Assembly (NCBI RefSeq): GCF_963678635.1
Contig: NC_087071.1
Location: 23,016,013-23,080,012, forward strand
Direction of reading: 5' to 3'
DNA length: 64,000 nt
Source of the DNA: Symsagittifera roscoffensis
Lineage: Eukaryota; Xenacoelomorpha; Acoela; Convolutidae
The position numbers were made by a program, and so were the translations under genes. Positions 11,445 through 20,702 of this stretch are shown here, one piece after another. The notes under the pieces are model-generated. The model saw only the letters and a program-made list of their open reading frames with translations. It had not been told where the DNA came from and made no database searches. Positions within the stretch are counted from its first letter, which is position 1. The number at the start of each line of letters is the position of its first letter.

Positions 11445-13177
11445 CAGGTACCAAAAAAAACTCAATTTGATCAGCAAAATTTTTTTAGGGGTAAAATGTT
11501 TGAAAATTGAAATTAGCCAGTAAACTATAGCAAAACCTAATTCGTGCTGTCTGTACGCGGATAAGCTGTCTTTGATCAGAGCTCTCCTAAATTACCAGAA
11601 TAATTAGACCAAGCAAAATACTTCCAGATTGTCTTGAGCAAAAAACTTGTTTTGTATACCATTGCAACCGAGGGGACACATTGCGACTTTCGCTCCAAAA
11701 AATGAATAGTGTTCGTCACCAGCGCAAGAACACTATTTTTTTTCTGCGAAAAGTCACAACGTGCCGTCTCCTCGGTCGCGATAGCATCCTACATTTAGTC
11801 AAACAAATGCAGTACCTCTAGTGGAAAGAATGGCGTTCCAGTTTCTTCGTTTCACAATCAGAATAAAGCAATTTTGCGTGAACTGATTTATGATTAAAAT
11901 CACCGTGATTGAAGTTTTTTGAAAGGCCGCTAACAAAGATCCATTCTTTGTGGTGGTTTTAAGAAGGGCAAAGTTTTGTTAAAAGAAAGTATTTATTTCT
12001 TAGGTCAACATTGAAAATCAAGGTCACGAAATTTAGTTTTAAAAAGAAACATGATGTCAAACTCGAAAACCGTAACTGCTGCTTGCAAACGTGTCACAAA
12101 CACAATTTAAAAAAAAATTCTTTTATAAAAAACATCAGTTAGGCGAAGAAGATCTCCAAGATAAAATGCACGTGGAGATTTGATCTTTAAAATACAGTTG
12201 TTGAAGAGCACACATAGGTTACGCAGGTTCATAAATGTTTTTTAGAAAACTAATTTATATGCTCAATTTTTCAGTTTCGAAATGTGAAAAGTTTCAATTT
12301 ATCGTTTAAGTTTCCGAAAACATTTTTAAGGTAGAAATCATCTACTTTTGCGACTCTAGTCGCTGAAATTTCATTTTTTGTTTTTTTTGTCAAAATTTTG
12401 ACCGGTACAGTTAATTACCTTGAGTTTTTTGTATGTTGTGTTCGCATAAATACGACGAACAATTATTTTCATACTTTATGCAGTTATAAATTTCTCTATT
12501 TCTTTTATGTTGATTTGTTTAAATATTTCAAGGTTACCACTACATTTCCTAAACACATGCTATAGGTTTGTCTCTGTGTGAAAAACTGTTTTTTTTGTCA
12601 CAAAAATCATATCTCTAATGATCTTTCTTAAAGAAAGGTTATGTTTAGAGGAGTCTGTCTTGCAAGATTTTGCAGGATCTTTTAAAGAGATGAATCGTCT
12701 TAAAATCATCTAGATTTTGCAAGATAAACTCCCTTGGTCGACTAGGGACTGTTGAAAAAGACTGATGAAAAAATATTCCGTCAAAAATGCTAGTTAAAAA
12801 TTCGAAATTTAACTGGAGAAAAAAAACCATCGAAAACAAATATTTCGTCAATTTCTTCGTAAATCGGAACAAAAAAATAAACCCGCACGGTAAAGAATGT
12901 TTCACAAATTTCATTATAAAAGAATGAAATTTGTGAAACATAAGAAAAAAGTATACCGTGAAAACTGTTGTGTGAATAATTGTGCGAAATAGCGTGCATT
13001 GCTTAACAAGCATCAAATTAACTTGTCATTTGAAAGTTCAAAAAAATACATAATTTTGCTTCACACAATAAACATTGATTGCAATTTTTTGTTTCTTTTT
13101 GTATGGCCAAAAAATTCTGGACTACATTATTCATTAAAATATGGCAGTTTTTGTGTAATTTTTTGTTTGAGCATCGA
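11445..13177. repeat. LTR-flanking host segment, copy 1
   Basis: This 1.73-kb segment recurs at 29393-31135 with a few substitutions and indels (for example a 6-base difference near 12056 versus 30006, and 'gaactgattta' versus 'gagctttttta' near 11880/29830). It ends in 'gagcatcga' and is joined directly to a truncated LTR at 13178. Minus frames at 12645-13016 are AT-rich and unsupported. Confidence 0.9.
12897..12941. ncRNA. Hairpin with 19-bp perfect stem (copy 1)
   Basis: ATGTTTCACAAATTTCATT is followed by the 7-base loop ataaaag and its exact reverse complement. Outer arms 'cacggta' and 'taccgtg' extend an imperfect stem to about 74 bases. It could be a small foldback transposon or a pre-miRNA-like hairpin; nothing here shows that it is transcribed. 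Confidence 0.4.
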
Positions 13178-13561
13178 ATAGAGTAATTTCGGATAGGGTA
13201 CACCGTCTGCTCGTCACGCTATCTTATTTTCGGCCGGATAGATTCGTGCAACTTCTTAGTCTAATACCGATCCTAATCTTACTCTTATACTATCTAGTCC
13301 AAGGTTGTTTAACTAGTCTCTGCTAGGCTCAATAGATCTAGGGTATACTGGTTTATTGCGGCTGCTGAAGTTCTCTTGGAGAGGCAACTAATTTCTAAGT
13401 TAAATTCAAATCTCTCTGGTGCTGAAATTACAAGTAATTTCAGCACTTACAAATAAGTGGGTTGTTAGTTAGATGGATCATGATTGGTTAATATTAAATA
13501 CTTTACAGTGGTAAAATATCTAATTTATCCAATCATAAAATGTAGTTTAGATCAGGTTCCA
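13178..13561 (-). mobile_element. 3' LTR of the provirus (LTR B), lacking 26 bases
   Basis: 384 bases matching LTRs A and C from their position 27 onward. The first 26 bases (TGAGTTAGGACC to TTAACTC) are missing and replaced by the abrupt junction 'gcatcga/atagag'. The only interior difference I noticed is 'agtccaagg' versus 'agtctcagg'. Sense-strand sequence just inside it (CCCGGATGGG, 13562-13571) is the only polypurine-tract candidate and is weak. The 13-bp inverted repeat is at 13419-13446. Confidence 0.88.
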
Positions 13562-13644
13562 CCCATCCGGGTTTTACAGAGTTTTTTAGAATTGTTTTTC
13601 TGCAATTCAAAGGATGGATGATGGACGTTGGTATTTGGCGAACA

Positions 13645-14034
13645 TCATATTCTTATCCGGTTTCTCTTGTTAGAGAAGTTCCAGGACGCTGGAATGATGG
13701 ATACCAATCGTTGTGTCTTCTTATGACAACGACTGGGTTTTTCCAACAAACTCAATCTAATTTCAGAATGGTTGGCTATGACAGGTTTTTCTGTTTCATT
13801 TAGAGAACTTCTTTTGTGTTCGACCTTGTCTGGGAATGGCGTGGAGACTGTGCGTGGAGGGGATGCCTGGTTACTCGGATCTGTACGTATACTTGAACAT
13901 CGAGGTGGTCATTGGTCTAGTTCAATGAAGTCCTTTTCTGCGAAGTCAAGTCGTACTCTAAATCCTTTGAGTTGTGATTGTGGACGGCATATTGATTGTG
14001 GTTGGCCATTCTTTTTCGAGTGTAGTGGGGTCAT
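13645..14034 (-). pseudogene. Degenerate accessory ORF next to the 3' LTR
   Basis: An ATG at 14034 opens 41 codons that end in a TGA at 13909-13911. The same frame then stays open for 87 more codons to a TGA at 13645. The composition is basic and rich in S, T and P, like the other accessory ORFs of this element. A plausible block is GFRVRLDFAEKDF just before the stop. I do not recognise it. It could be the tail of a longer accessory protein or a spliced small regulatory protein. The plus-strand frame over the same bases (13772-14152) is antisense to the element and I consider it less likely. Confidence 0.3.
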
Positions 14035-14193
14035 TTTGTCTTTGGATGTTCGTTCGTCTTTGGTGTTGTATGCTGATCTATATATTGCAAGGTATAATTT
14101 ACATTTTATAAAATTTTTATTAGTTCAGTGTTTTAATTATGATTTTGGTTAGTTGTTTTCACAAAAGCTTTTTGTTTTAGTTCGGTTATTTTG

Positions 14194-14221
14194 AAAAGTT
14201 ACTCACCCTTGAGTAACTTTT
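14194..14221. other. 12-bp hairpin in the 3' untranslated region
   Basis: AAAAGTTACTCA, loop CCCT, TGAGTAACTTTT: a perfect stem. Weaker stems follow at 14531-14545 (CCAGTTT/AAACTGG) and 14655-14680 (CTTTCC/GGAAAG). A structured region just upstream (in sense) of the 3' LTR could matter for RNA stability, export or packaging; that is inference. Confidence 0.45.
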
Positions 14222-14277
14222 ATTAAAAATAGAAGTGTGGTCACAAAGCGTGGATGTAGCGCGGTGGGTTAGGCCGG

Positions 14278-14520
14278 CTATAGAGCATGCTCAGGACGTC
14301 CTCTCTGGTTGGTTAGGCCAGGAGTGGGAGTATGATTTCGTGCGGTTTCTGTGAGAGGTCCTGTTATGTGATAACGTTTTATGTCGGGTTCGTGGTGGTT
14401 TTTCTTATGTTTCGTTGGTTGTGTCCTTTTTTCAAAAATCAAATTGTTTTTGGTATGGGTTTGTCTTTCGACTTTTTTGTGTTTTATTATTTCTTTCTTA
14501 GACTTTATAATAGTCTTCAA
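14278..14520 (-). CDS. Small basic ORF of the retroelement, unknown
   Basis: 80 codons in the element's sense orientation, starting at 14520 and very rich in K, H, R, N and T, with no hydrophobic segment. A nucleic-acid-binding accessory protein is conceivable, but composition bias from the AT-rich strand could produce the same look. No family recognised. Confidence 0.25.
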   Translation of the reverse strand: MKTIIKSKKEIIKHKKVERQTHTKNNLIFEKRTQPTKHKKNHHEPDIKRYHITGPLTETARNHTPTPGLTNQRGRPEHAL

Positions 14521-15091
14521 AAGAATAAATTATCCAGTTTTAAACTGGGTTAATCCGGTTTGGGTACCGTTGGTTTTCTTTTCTTAGTCATGCTGTTATT
14601 CTGTGTTGTGGTGTTTAGTAAGCTGCGTTGGTTAGTTTTGCTTAGTATATAATTCCTTTCCAACCGGGTTAAAGGAAAGTTTGAAACTTGTTATCGTGTG
14701 TTAGAGTTGTTGAGTGTGAAAACTTGAAACTGAAATTCATTATTTAAACAATTCTTCGTGGGCGAGCTGTGCGAGTTTGGATAGAATTCTTGTGCGAGTG
14801 AATGAAAATATCAAAAGGTTAGTACTGCATTTTCGTCTTATCAATTTATTACATAGAATTTCAATTTTACTGCTAGTTTTGGGGAAAAATTAAGTTACAA
14901 ATTTTCATCATTACTAAATTTACTGCTTCTGGGGAAACAATTTATAAATTAATTTGCTACATTAGTATGAATTTTATTTTATTTATTTAGTGCAAAATAT
15001 TAAAAGAGTTTAGAAGAATTTGAAGAAGTTTTCTATTTTTTATTTTTCTTTTGTGTTTTTTGCAGATGATCGTGGGATGAAGACTAAAAAT
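14521..15091. other. Retroelement non-coding stretch
   Basis: AT-rich sequence between the small basic ORF and ORF-X, with many stops in all sense frames. No signal beyond the short hairpins noted at 14531 and 14655. Confidence 0.45.
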
Positions 15092-15505
15092 CTAAATGAG
15101 ACATTGATAAAGAATGGTTAGTTTTATTTTGAATTTATTAGTGAAGAATATGTATAAATTATACTTACCTGTTAGTCGTCGGGGAAAAAACCGTGGGGGA
15201 AGATGTCGTGGATTATGTCGAAGTTTTTTTAGTAATTTTGCTAGTATGCGAATGATGTTTTTAGTTTGAAGCAGTGGCCAAAGCAATTGAAGTGCTTTAA
15301 TAGTTTTTAGTTCTTCAGTGCCAACTGCAAACTCATAAGGTGTGTTTTGAATGAGATTATATAATTTGTGATTGTATTTAGTGTTGTGGATGAATTCCAT
15401 TATTAAGAGTTCTATAGGTTGAATAAATTCATGTGGGATAAGGAAGGGTCTGGATTCTTCTGCGTTAAGGGTCTTCGTGAAAGGGACAAAATATATACAT
15501 TTGGG
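15092..15505 (-). CDS. ORF-X, C-terminal part (frame-shifted)
   Basis: An open frame of 137 codons, reading open from 15505 with an internal ATG at 15400. It overlaps the end of the preceding frame (15465-16313) in the other phase. The overlap falls in a T-run and TA-repeat ('tatatatttt'), so one protein with a one-base shift is the simplest reading. The C-terminal third is strongly basic (repeated RR and KKLRHNPRH-like patches), which could bind RNA or act in nuclear entry. No family recognised. Confidence 0.5.
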   Translation of the reverse strand, partial: PKCIYFVPFTKTLNAEESRPFLIPHEFIQPIELLIMEFIHNTKYNHKLYNLIQNTPYEFAVGTEELKTIKALQLLWPLLQTKNIIRILAKLLKKLRHNPRHLPPRFFPRRLTGKYNLYIFFTNKFKIKLTILYQCLI

Positions 15506-16313
15506 TTATGGGATCATAATTGCGAAGAATACCGTGAAGGTTAGTATCTTTGATGCAATATGTGAAATTAAGAAAAAATGGGGAAGTGTATTTAGAGTTA
15601 ATAAACTGAAAACGGTGATGTGGTTGTCTTGATGGAGTGTGCAGATCAAAATGATTTTGTATGAAACGATAGTATGTATATGTGTGGGTTTGTTTAGTGC
15701 GTAACATAATGTCGTGTGAGCAGTGCAAATTGCGTTCATGTGGTGCAAGGAAATTGAAGTTTAGTGAAAATAATTGAAATCTTTTTTTAAAACTTTCGTA
15801 AGCTTGCATGTCGGTTAGTGCTTCAGAAATGACGTGGTCGAATTTGCGATCAAATATATTGAGTGTAAATACATATGGTGTTTTGATGAAGAATTTTTCT
15901 GTGATTTGTGGGTTAGCGAAGCGATCATCATCTAAAAATTGGTCTTGGTTAGCTCGGATGATGTTATGATCGTAATATTCTAGCGTATATTCGTTAGCTC
16001 GGGGTGCAGTGTATGTTTTTAGTGACTTTTTATATCCTATATAAGTAAATTGTCTATGTGTTAGTGGTGTGGTGAGTCGGTATAGCATATCTTGATTTCT
16101 TTCTATATCGATGTGAGTATTAGATAATGGTAGGCAAAGGGGATTAGTAAAATGATAATATGATGTCCAATGAAGTGTAGGCATTAAAACATGTTCATCT
16201 ACAAAACTACGTGTGTCGTTAGTGTCATGAGGGGTGTTTAAAGTATACCGTGGAAATGAAGGTGAGATGATTGCTAAAAAATCTTTCGTGTTAGTGTGAT
16301 TTGGATGATTAAT
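15465..16313 (-). CDS. ORF-X, central globular part
   Basis: 282 open codons in the same frame as 16314-16982, separated from it only by a TAA at 16314-16316. The first ATG is at 16184, but coding-like sequence begins before it. It is rich in H, Y, F, T and N, with aromatic-dense stretches such as HTYTYYRFIQNHFDLH, and looks folded rather than disordered. No membrane segment, zinc finger or enzyme motif is evident. It lies downstream of the envelope region, where complex retroviruses keep accessory genes. I do not recognise a family. Confidence 0.5.
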   Translation of the reverse strand: MNHPNHTNTKDFLAIISPSFPRYTLNTPHDTNDTRSFVDEHVLMPTLHWTSYYHFTNPLCLPLSNTHIDIERNQDMLYRLTTPLTHRQFTYIGYKKSLKTYTAPRANEYTLEYYDHNIIRANQDQFLDDDRFANPQITEKFFIKTPYVFTLNIFDRKFDHVISEALTDMQAYESFKKRFQLFSLNFNFLAPHERNLHCSHDIMLRTKQTHTYTYYRFIQNHFDLHTPSRQPHHRFQFINSKYTSPFFLNFTYCIKDTNLHGILRNYDPITQMYIFCPFHEDP

Positions 16314-16982
16314 TTATTCACGGGCTGTTCCTGGTTTTGTTGGAAATGGATGGTTTGGGAATTTTCTTTTGAAAGTGCGATAAGCTCTATTAGTGCTATT
16401 TGATGATTCGGTGGGTGTGTATGATGGTGCTAATGATGCGGTATAAGCTGAAGAGGGTGTAGAGGTAGGTGGGTTTGATGATTCTATTGTGGATGAAATC
16501 TGATTTATAGTGGGGGTGTCAAGGTGGAAGGGTTGTTGTTGTAGGGTGATAAAATTATCTAGTTCTTGGGAGATTTGGGGAGTATCTGGAGAATTGGATG
16601 ATCGGTCTGAATGAAATGAAGAGTAGGTTGGGGTGACTTGGGAAGCGTAAGAGGTTGTAGAAATGGATGGGAGTGGGTTATTTGGTGGGATTGGTTGAAA
16701 AGGGGGTGTTGAAAAAATTGAGGAGTTGGTTTGAAAATTATTGGATGGAGATTGTTCAGAGTCTGCAAATTCATCAGGGGTTTCAATATTAGGGTTATTG
16801 AGTTGTGAAATGGAATATAAAACTGAAATATGTGAATTAGTGTCTGAATTCATGCCTGATGTTATATTACTGGTTGGGAAATCGGGTGGCGGGAAGGCAA
16901 AAAGGGGAATTATTGTAATTGGAGTGTTGAGGTTGGTTGGGTGGGAATTTGAGCGGTGTAGGGATCCAAGTTGTCGGCTCAT
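16314..16982 (-). CDS. ORF-X, N-terminal S/T/P-rich part
   Basis: 222 codons starting at 16982. The ATG overlaps the envelope stop as ATGA (16979-16982), an arrangement compatible with termination-reinitiation. The product is dominated by S, T, P, N and Q without a hydrophobic core and is probably disordered. It ends in a basic patch (RTFKRKFPNHPF). The TAA at its end is followed in frame by 282 more open codons, so the stop is either a disabling mutation or a programmed read-through site. Confidence 0.5.
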   Translation of the reverse strand: MSRQLGSLHRSNSHPTNLNTPITIIPLFAFPPPDFPTSNITSGMNSDTNSHISVLYSISQLNNPNIETPDEFADSEQSPSNNFQTNSSIFSTPPFQPIPPNNPLPSISTTSYASQVTPTYSSFHSDRSSNSPDTPQISQELDNFITLQQQPFHLDTPTINQISSTIESSNPPTSTPSSAYTASLAPSYTPTESSNSTNRAYRTFKRKFPNHPFPTKPGTARE

Positions 16983-18082
16983 CGTGGGCTAAAAAAATTA
17001 TTATTTTGAGACTGAAAAGCGGTGGTATGGAGTTGTTCTATTATTTGTTCATATGTATTTTCATCTTGTGAATGATGTGTCATTATATGTTGAATGGGAC
17101 TTGGTGATATGGTTGGTCTGAAATTAGGATTATGTGTTATTGCTAAATTTCGAAAATTTCGTGGGACTAGGGATAATGGATGGTTTTGTGGTAGGGGTGG
17201 TAACTGTGGTGCTGTAGGCGTTATTTCTATATTATTATGTTCTTCGTCGTATGTGTTCTGTCTTGTTGCTATTTTTGTATTGTAATCTTTTATTTGTGCG
17301 TCTAAAAGAATTTTGTTTATTGATGATGAAAAAATTCCAAAGAATCCTGCAAATAGTATGCGTGCTACACTTGCTTGTCTATTGACTTGTGTGTGTATAG
17401 CACATGTGTTATAGATTCCTTTTAAAAGTGAAAAAAGAAATCCTATAAAGTTAAACATTGCGTATAGAATAGTCAACTTTTCTAAGATGTAATAGGGCCA
17501 TCCTAGAAAATCAAGAATTTCATTTTTTAGTGTAACAAAGCTAAAAATATTTATAGGTGAGATATCTTGTGGTCGGTATTTTTCACCGTTTAGATATATA
17601 TAATCTTTAATGTCTTTAAAATATCCGCTATAATCTTGTGTATAGATATCTGCAAATCCTGCGGTTTCGGCAAGTTTGCGTAAGTTTTGGTCAATTGATT
17701 GTCTTTGTATAGTGTCCATTTGTGTTAATAATTCTTGGAATTCTTGTGTTCTAATGTGATGTTGGATATCGGATTTTGAATATATTCCAATTGATTGTAA
17801 GTCGATATTTGGGTTTCGAGCAATAGCTCTAATGCTTTCTGGTGAAAACTTTTTGAGTGATTGCATTAATGTGGGGTATGGGGTAAGAAGGTAATATTTA
17901 TCTTCATCAGGGTTCAGTTTTACTACATTGTGGCTATTTTCTGATCCACATGGAACTGCGGTATCCCAGAAACAGGTTCGTCTTGAAAGTGTGTCAACGA
18001 AATGTACTTTATTCTTATAAAAGATAGGGATTCTTTTATAGCATCGTTTATCTTCAAAAACATAAAATGTTTCCTTCGTAGT
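16979..18082 (-). CDS. env: Envelope-like glycoprotein, membrane-proximal and transmembrane part
   Basis: A frame open from 18082 for 367 codons; the first ATG is at 17866. It has cysteines near the start, then a long helix-rich region, then a hydrophobic segment (LTILYAMFNFIGFLFSLLKG, residues 131-150 from the ATG) and a second at about 169-183. A polar proline-rich tail follows. Hydrophobic anchor plus long tail fits the C-terminal end of a viral fusion glycoprotein. It continues 18054-19106 with a frame change at a T5 run. Order of features (long helix, Cys-flanked region, amphipathic stretch, double hydrophobic segment) recalls class III fusion proteins, but that is only a structural guess. 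Confidence 0.55.
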   Translation of the reverse strand, partial: TTKETFYVFEDKRCYKRIPIFYKNKVHFVDTLSRRTCFWDTAVPCGSENSHNVVKLNPDEDKYYLLTPYPTLMQSLKKFSPESIRAIARNPNIDLQSIGIYSKSDIQHHIRTQEFQELLTQMDTIQRQSIDQNLRKLAETAGFADIYTQDYSGYFKDIKDYIYLNGEKYRPQDISPINIFSFVTLKNEILDFLGWPYYILEKLTILYAMFNFIGFLFSLLKGIYNTCAIHTQVNRQASVARILFAGFFGIFSSSINKILLDAQIKDYNTKIATRQNTYDEEHNNIEITPTAPQLPPLPQNHPLSLVPRNFRNLAITHNPNFRPTISPSPIQHIMTHHSQDENTYEQIIEQLHTTAFQSQNNNFFSPR

Positions 18083-19106
18083 CTAAAAAATTTGATCTAT
18101 TTCCTGATAGTAAATATCCTGCGTAGGGTATTTTTAATACTGCTAGTGCAAGTGATTGTAAGATTTGTGTTCGTTCTAATTCGCATAGTTGGTAAAGTGT
18201 TTCTAATTCAGAGAGTGACATTTCCTGAAAAATTCGGTTAATTGTGTAGTCTAATTTCATATCTAAGTGAATATCATAGTGGATATTACCGAAATAAGTA
18301 CTATTCATTAGTGATAGTTCTTGTAAACGTGTACTTCTAGTGTCATGGGGCTTTAGATGTCCACCAGGTTGACCTTTACTTTTTTGAAAATTAACTGGTA
18401 TATATGATGTTCCTTCGTTTATAGGATGACTTGTGGCATATGGATCGATTTTTATTTTTCCAGTGGTCATGTCGAATCCTTTTTCGTATTCAACTAATAT
18501 TTCGGAGTATTGTGTTTTGTGAAGTGGGTTTCTGTATTTACATGCAAGTTCTGTTTCTTGATATATTTGAAAACGTGTCAATTTATTTTCTATATTGTGT
18601 ATGTTTCTAAAATTAGAACTTTGTTTTCGTGATGGATTTACTTGTTCATATGGAATTGATTGTATAAAATATTTTTCGTGAAATTTTATCATTCGAGCGT
18701 GTATTTTTGCTACTTGAAATGTTGTACATGTGTCTTCGGGGAACCAAACAACTGTTGCTTGTGTTCGTGTTGTAGGGTCACAATAGCCTTGATCGTTTTT
18801 ACAAGGTAATCTAATTCCTTGATAGATCATTGTGTTGTCAGAGAAATCGCGTGTGAGTTGTCTTTTTTCGAGTTGTATTTTCCAATCGAAAAACATTATT
18901 TCTTGATATCCTTTATTTTTTGTGTCTGCTTTGCAGTTTGATGGGTTATTTATACCAATGTGCGGTATCCAGTGTTTATCGTGTATGTCATAAGTTAATC
19001 TTTCGTGTGCGCCATTGTATGGGTATTTTTCATCTAGTTTTATATGTCCTTGATATCTTTCAAGTTCTGCTTGATGTACAGAATCTGCAAAAAACTTGGA
19101 AATATA
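18054..19106 (-). CDS. env: Envelope-like glycoprotein, ectodomain part
   Basis: A frame of 350 codons open from 19106, with an internal ATG at 18896. Visible features: a Cys pair region (KNDQGYCDPTTRTQATVV) about 100 codons in, an N-glycosylation site (MNSTYF), and near the end a long predicted helix (about LDMKLDYTINRIFQEMSLSE onward) before the junction with the transmembrane part. It sits downstream of integrase, the standard envelope position. No signal peptide starts this frame, so it must be translated as part of a longer product. Confidence 0.55.
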   Translation of the reverse strand, partial: YISKFFADSVHQAELERYQGHIKLDEKYPYNGAHERLTYDIHDKHWIPHIGINNPSNCKADTKNKGYQEIMFFDWKIQLEKRQLTRDFSDNTMIYQGIRLPCKNDQGYCDPTTRTQATVVWFPEDTCTTFQVAKIHARMIKFHEKYFIQSIPYEQVNPSRKQSSNFRNIHNIENKLTRFQIYQETELACKYRNPLHKTQYSEILVEYEKGFDMTTGKIKIDPYATSHPINEGTSYIPVNFQKSKGQPGGHLKPHDTRSTRLQELSLMNSTYFGNIHYDIHLDMKLDYTINRIFQEMSLSELETLYQLCELERTQILQSLALAVLKIPYAGYLLSGNRSNFLDYEGNILCF

Positions 19107-19494
19107 CTAACTTTCTATCTGTGTTTTTATTTCTTGTGATATTTAGTCTGAGTAACTCGTTTTTACAATCTTCGGGATTGAGATGTAAAAGTCGTTCGAT
19201 ATTACTTTGGTAAAATGATTCGTGGTCAAGTCGGTTTTTATTTCCATTTGAGACTTGTGAACAATGTACTTTCTTTTCAGAAAATGTTGCTGTGAATTTA
19301 TATCCTGTAACTGTTGTTGCTCGGGCTTTTGAATAGAGTGTCGCTATGACATTGGTAGTTTCTATAGCTTGTGGTTCTGTTTCGCATTGTGATACTTGAT
19401 TTATTGCATATTTGTGTAGTGTTTTTTGTTCATTTTCTTCACAATCGTAATGTGTTACTAATAAATCTTGGGATCCTGTGCGGGGGGGAAGGAT
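19060..19494 (-). CDS. env: Envelope-like region, Cys-containing N-terminal ectodomain piece, no ATG
   Basis: 144 codons open without any ATG, in a different frame from its neighbours. Cysteines are spaced through it (THYDC, VSQC, KVHC, PEDC). Its upstream boundary is a C7 run (19482-19488) and its downstream boundary a T6 run near 19091-19096, where the reading continues in the next frame. It is recognisable as coding by its dense, balanced composition in contrast with the other two frames. Confidence 0.5.
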   Translation of the reverse strand: MLPPRTGSQDLLVTHYDCEENEQKTLHKYAINQVSQCETEPQAIETTNVIATLYSKARATTVTGYKFTATFSEKKVHCSQVSNGNKNRLDHESFYQSNIERLLHLNPEDCKNELLRLNITRNKNTDRKLVYFQVFCRFCTSSRT

Positions 19495-19548
19495 TTAGGT
19501 TCTGGTTGGAAATTACTAGAAAAAAGAGTTGGAGAAAAATTAATATTT

Positions 19549-20166
19549 TTAGAATATACATGTGTATGATAATCCTGAGTATGGGTTATAAAATGTGATA
19601 AAACCAATTGTCTTTTTGGTATATCTGTCGTATTTGTATATTACTTCAGTTGATATAAATGGTGGTGGTAGTGATTGAGCTGTTATATTTGGTGGGTTTA
19701 ATGGGTAGGGATGTTGAGCAATGTTGTTTAGTTTAACCGTGGTTTCAAATTTTAATTGTAGACTATTTTGTTGGAGTATTTGGATGTTATGATCACGAAT
19801 GTCTTCGTGGATGTCTTGTCTATATTGTAATCTATTTAGTGCCCAGTTGTGGATTCTGTTACTTTCTGGGTGTTGTCCAAATAATGGTGGAGGTGCTGTG
19901 AATGTATTCCAGTCTAATCTTAAAGGAATATTTGTTGATGATTGTTCTCGATATCTAGCGTCGAGGTTATTTGGGAAATTTAAGGTAAAAGGCGTCGGTG
20001 AAATCTGGCTTATTGATGGTGTTGATGGTAGTGATAATGTTTCTGGTAGTGATGAGGATGTTGTTGTATCCGTAGAAATATCTATTGGATCATTGATTAA
20101 ATTTGATTCACCTTGTGTGAATGATTGTGTTGTCCAATATGGTAGTCGTGATGTTTGGTTTGGGGG
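19549..20166 (-). CDS. Envelope-like region, S/T/P-rich segment 2, no ATG
   Basis: 205 codons open without an ATG. The first third is S/T/P-rich; the remainder has charged helical composition (around residue 100, NRLQYRQDIHEDIRDH), ending near a Cys just before the stop. It overlaps the previous frame (20097-20702) at a C5 run (20162-20166) and gives way to the next at an A5 run (sense strand) at 19546-19550. With its neighbours it forms one long continuous coding region. Confidence 0.45.
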   Translation of the reverse strand, partial: PPNQTSRLPYWTTQSFTQGESNLINDPIDISTDTTTSSSLPETLSLPSTPSISQISPTPFTLNFPNNLDARYREQSSTNIPLRLDWNTFTAPPPLFGQHPESNRIHNWALNRLQYRQDIHEDIRDHNIQILQQNSLQLKFETTVKLNNIAQHPYPLNPPNITAQSLPPPFISTEVIYKYDRYTKKTIGFITFYNPYSGLSYTCIF

Positions 20167-20702
20167 TTAAAGGGATTTTCACGTATTTGTTCAGATGTTG
20201 GTGTTGAACCTAAGTAATCTGAGGGTAGGCTTGAGGTGCTACGTTGTGAAAGAAGCGTAGGGGTTTCTGGTAATATACCAATGGGGTTCTCTGGAGTACT
20301 TTGTGATGGGGATTGGGGTATATCAAAATGAACTCGGGGGGTTTGAAAATTTCTGTTTCGTCGAGGATGTATAATTTGTCTATTTATTTCAACTGTATTT
20401 TGATTTTGACTAAGATTTCGTGCTCTACTTAATTCTTGTGGTAGTGTTGGGTATAAGTTATATGTTGGTTCACTTAGAGGTGCTTGTCGTTGAACTGGTT
20501 CTAATGGTTCAGATAAGCGAGCGTGTCGTTCTTCAAAGGTATATGGGTTATCTTGAAAAGAAATTCGTGTAGATGTTTGGGGGTTTTGGGTAGTTGTAAG
20601 TGGTGTTGGGTTATCTTGGGATGATGTCGGTGAAGACTGACTGTGTGATTGTTGGTTAGCAATTTTTGATGGTTTTTGATCTATTTCTTTTAGTGAAAAA
20701 AT
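20097..20702 (-). CDS. Envelope-like region, S/T/P/Q-rich segment 1, no ATG
   Basis: 201 codons open without an ATG; rich in S, T, P, Q and N with conserved-looking basic patches. It begins where the small hydrophobic ORF (20690-20878) ends, across a T6 run, so the natural reading is a membrane-anchored protein whose long disordered region starts here. No family recognised. Confidence 0.45.
   Translation of the reverse strand: MFSLKEIDQKPSKIANQQSHSQSSPTSSQDNPTPLTTTQNPQTSTRISFQDNPYTFEERHARLSEPLEPVQRQAPLSEPTYNLYPTLPQELSRARNLSQNQNTVEINRQIIHPRRNRNFQTPRVHFDIPQSPSQSTPENPIGILPETPTLLSQRSTSSLPSDYLGSTPTSEQIRENPFNPQTKHHDYHIGQHNHSHKVNQI

Noticed and set aside
13772-14152. Plus-strand 126-codon ORF inside the provirus
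   Set aside because: It is antisense to every other ORF of the element, and the sense strand over the same bases is also open and has the composition of the other accessory ORFs.
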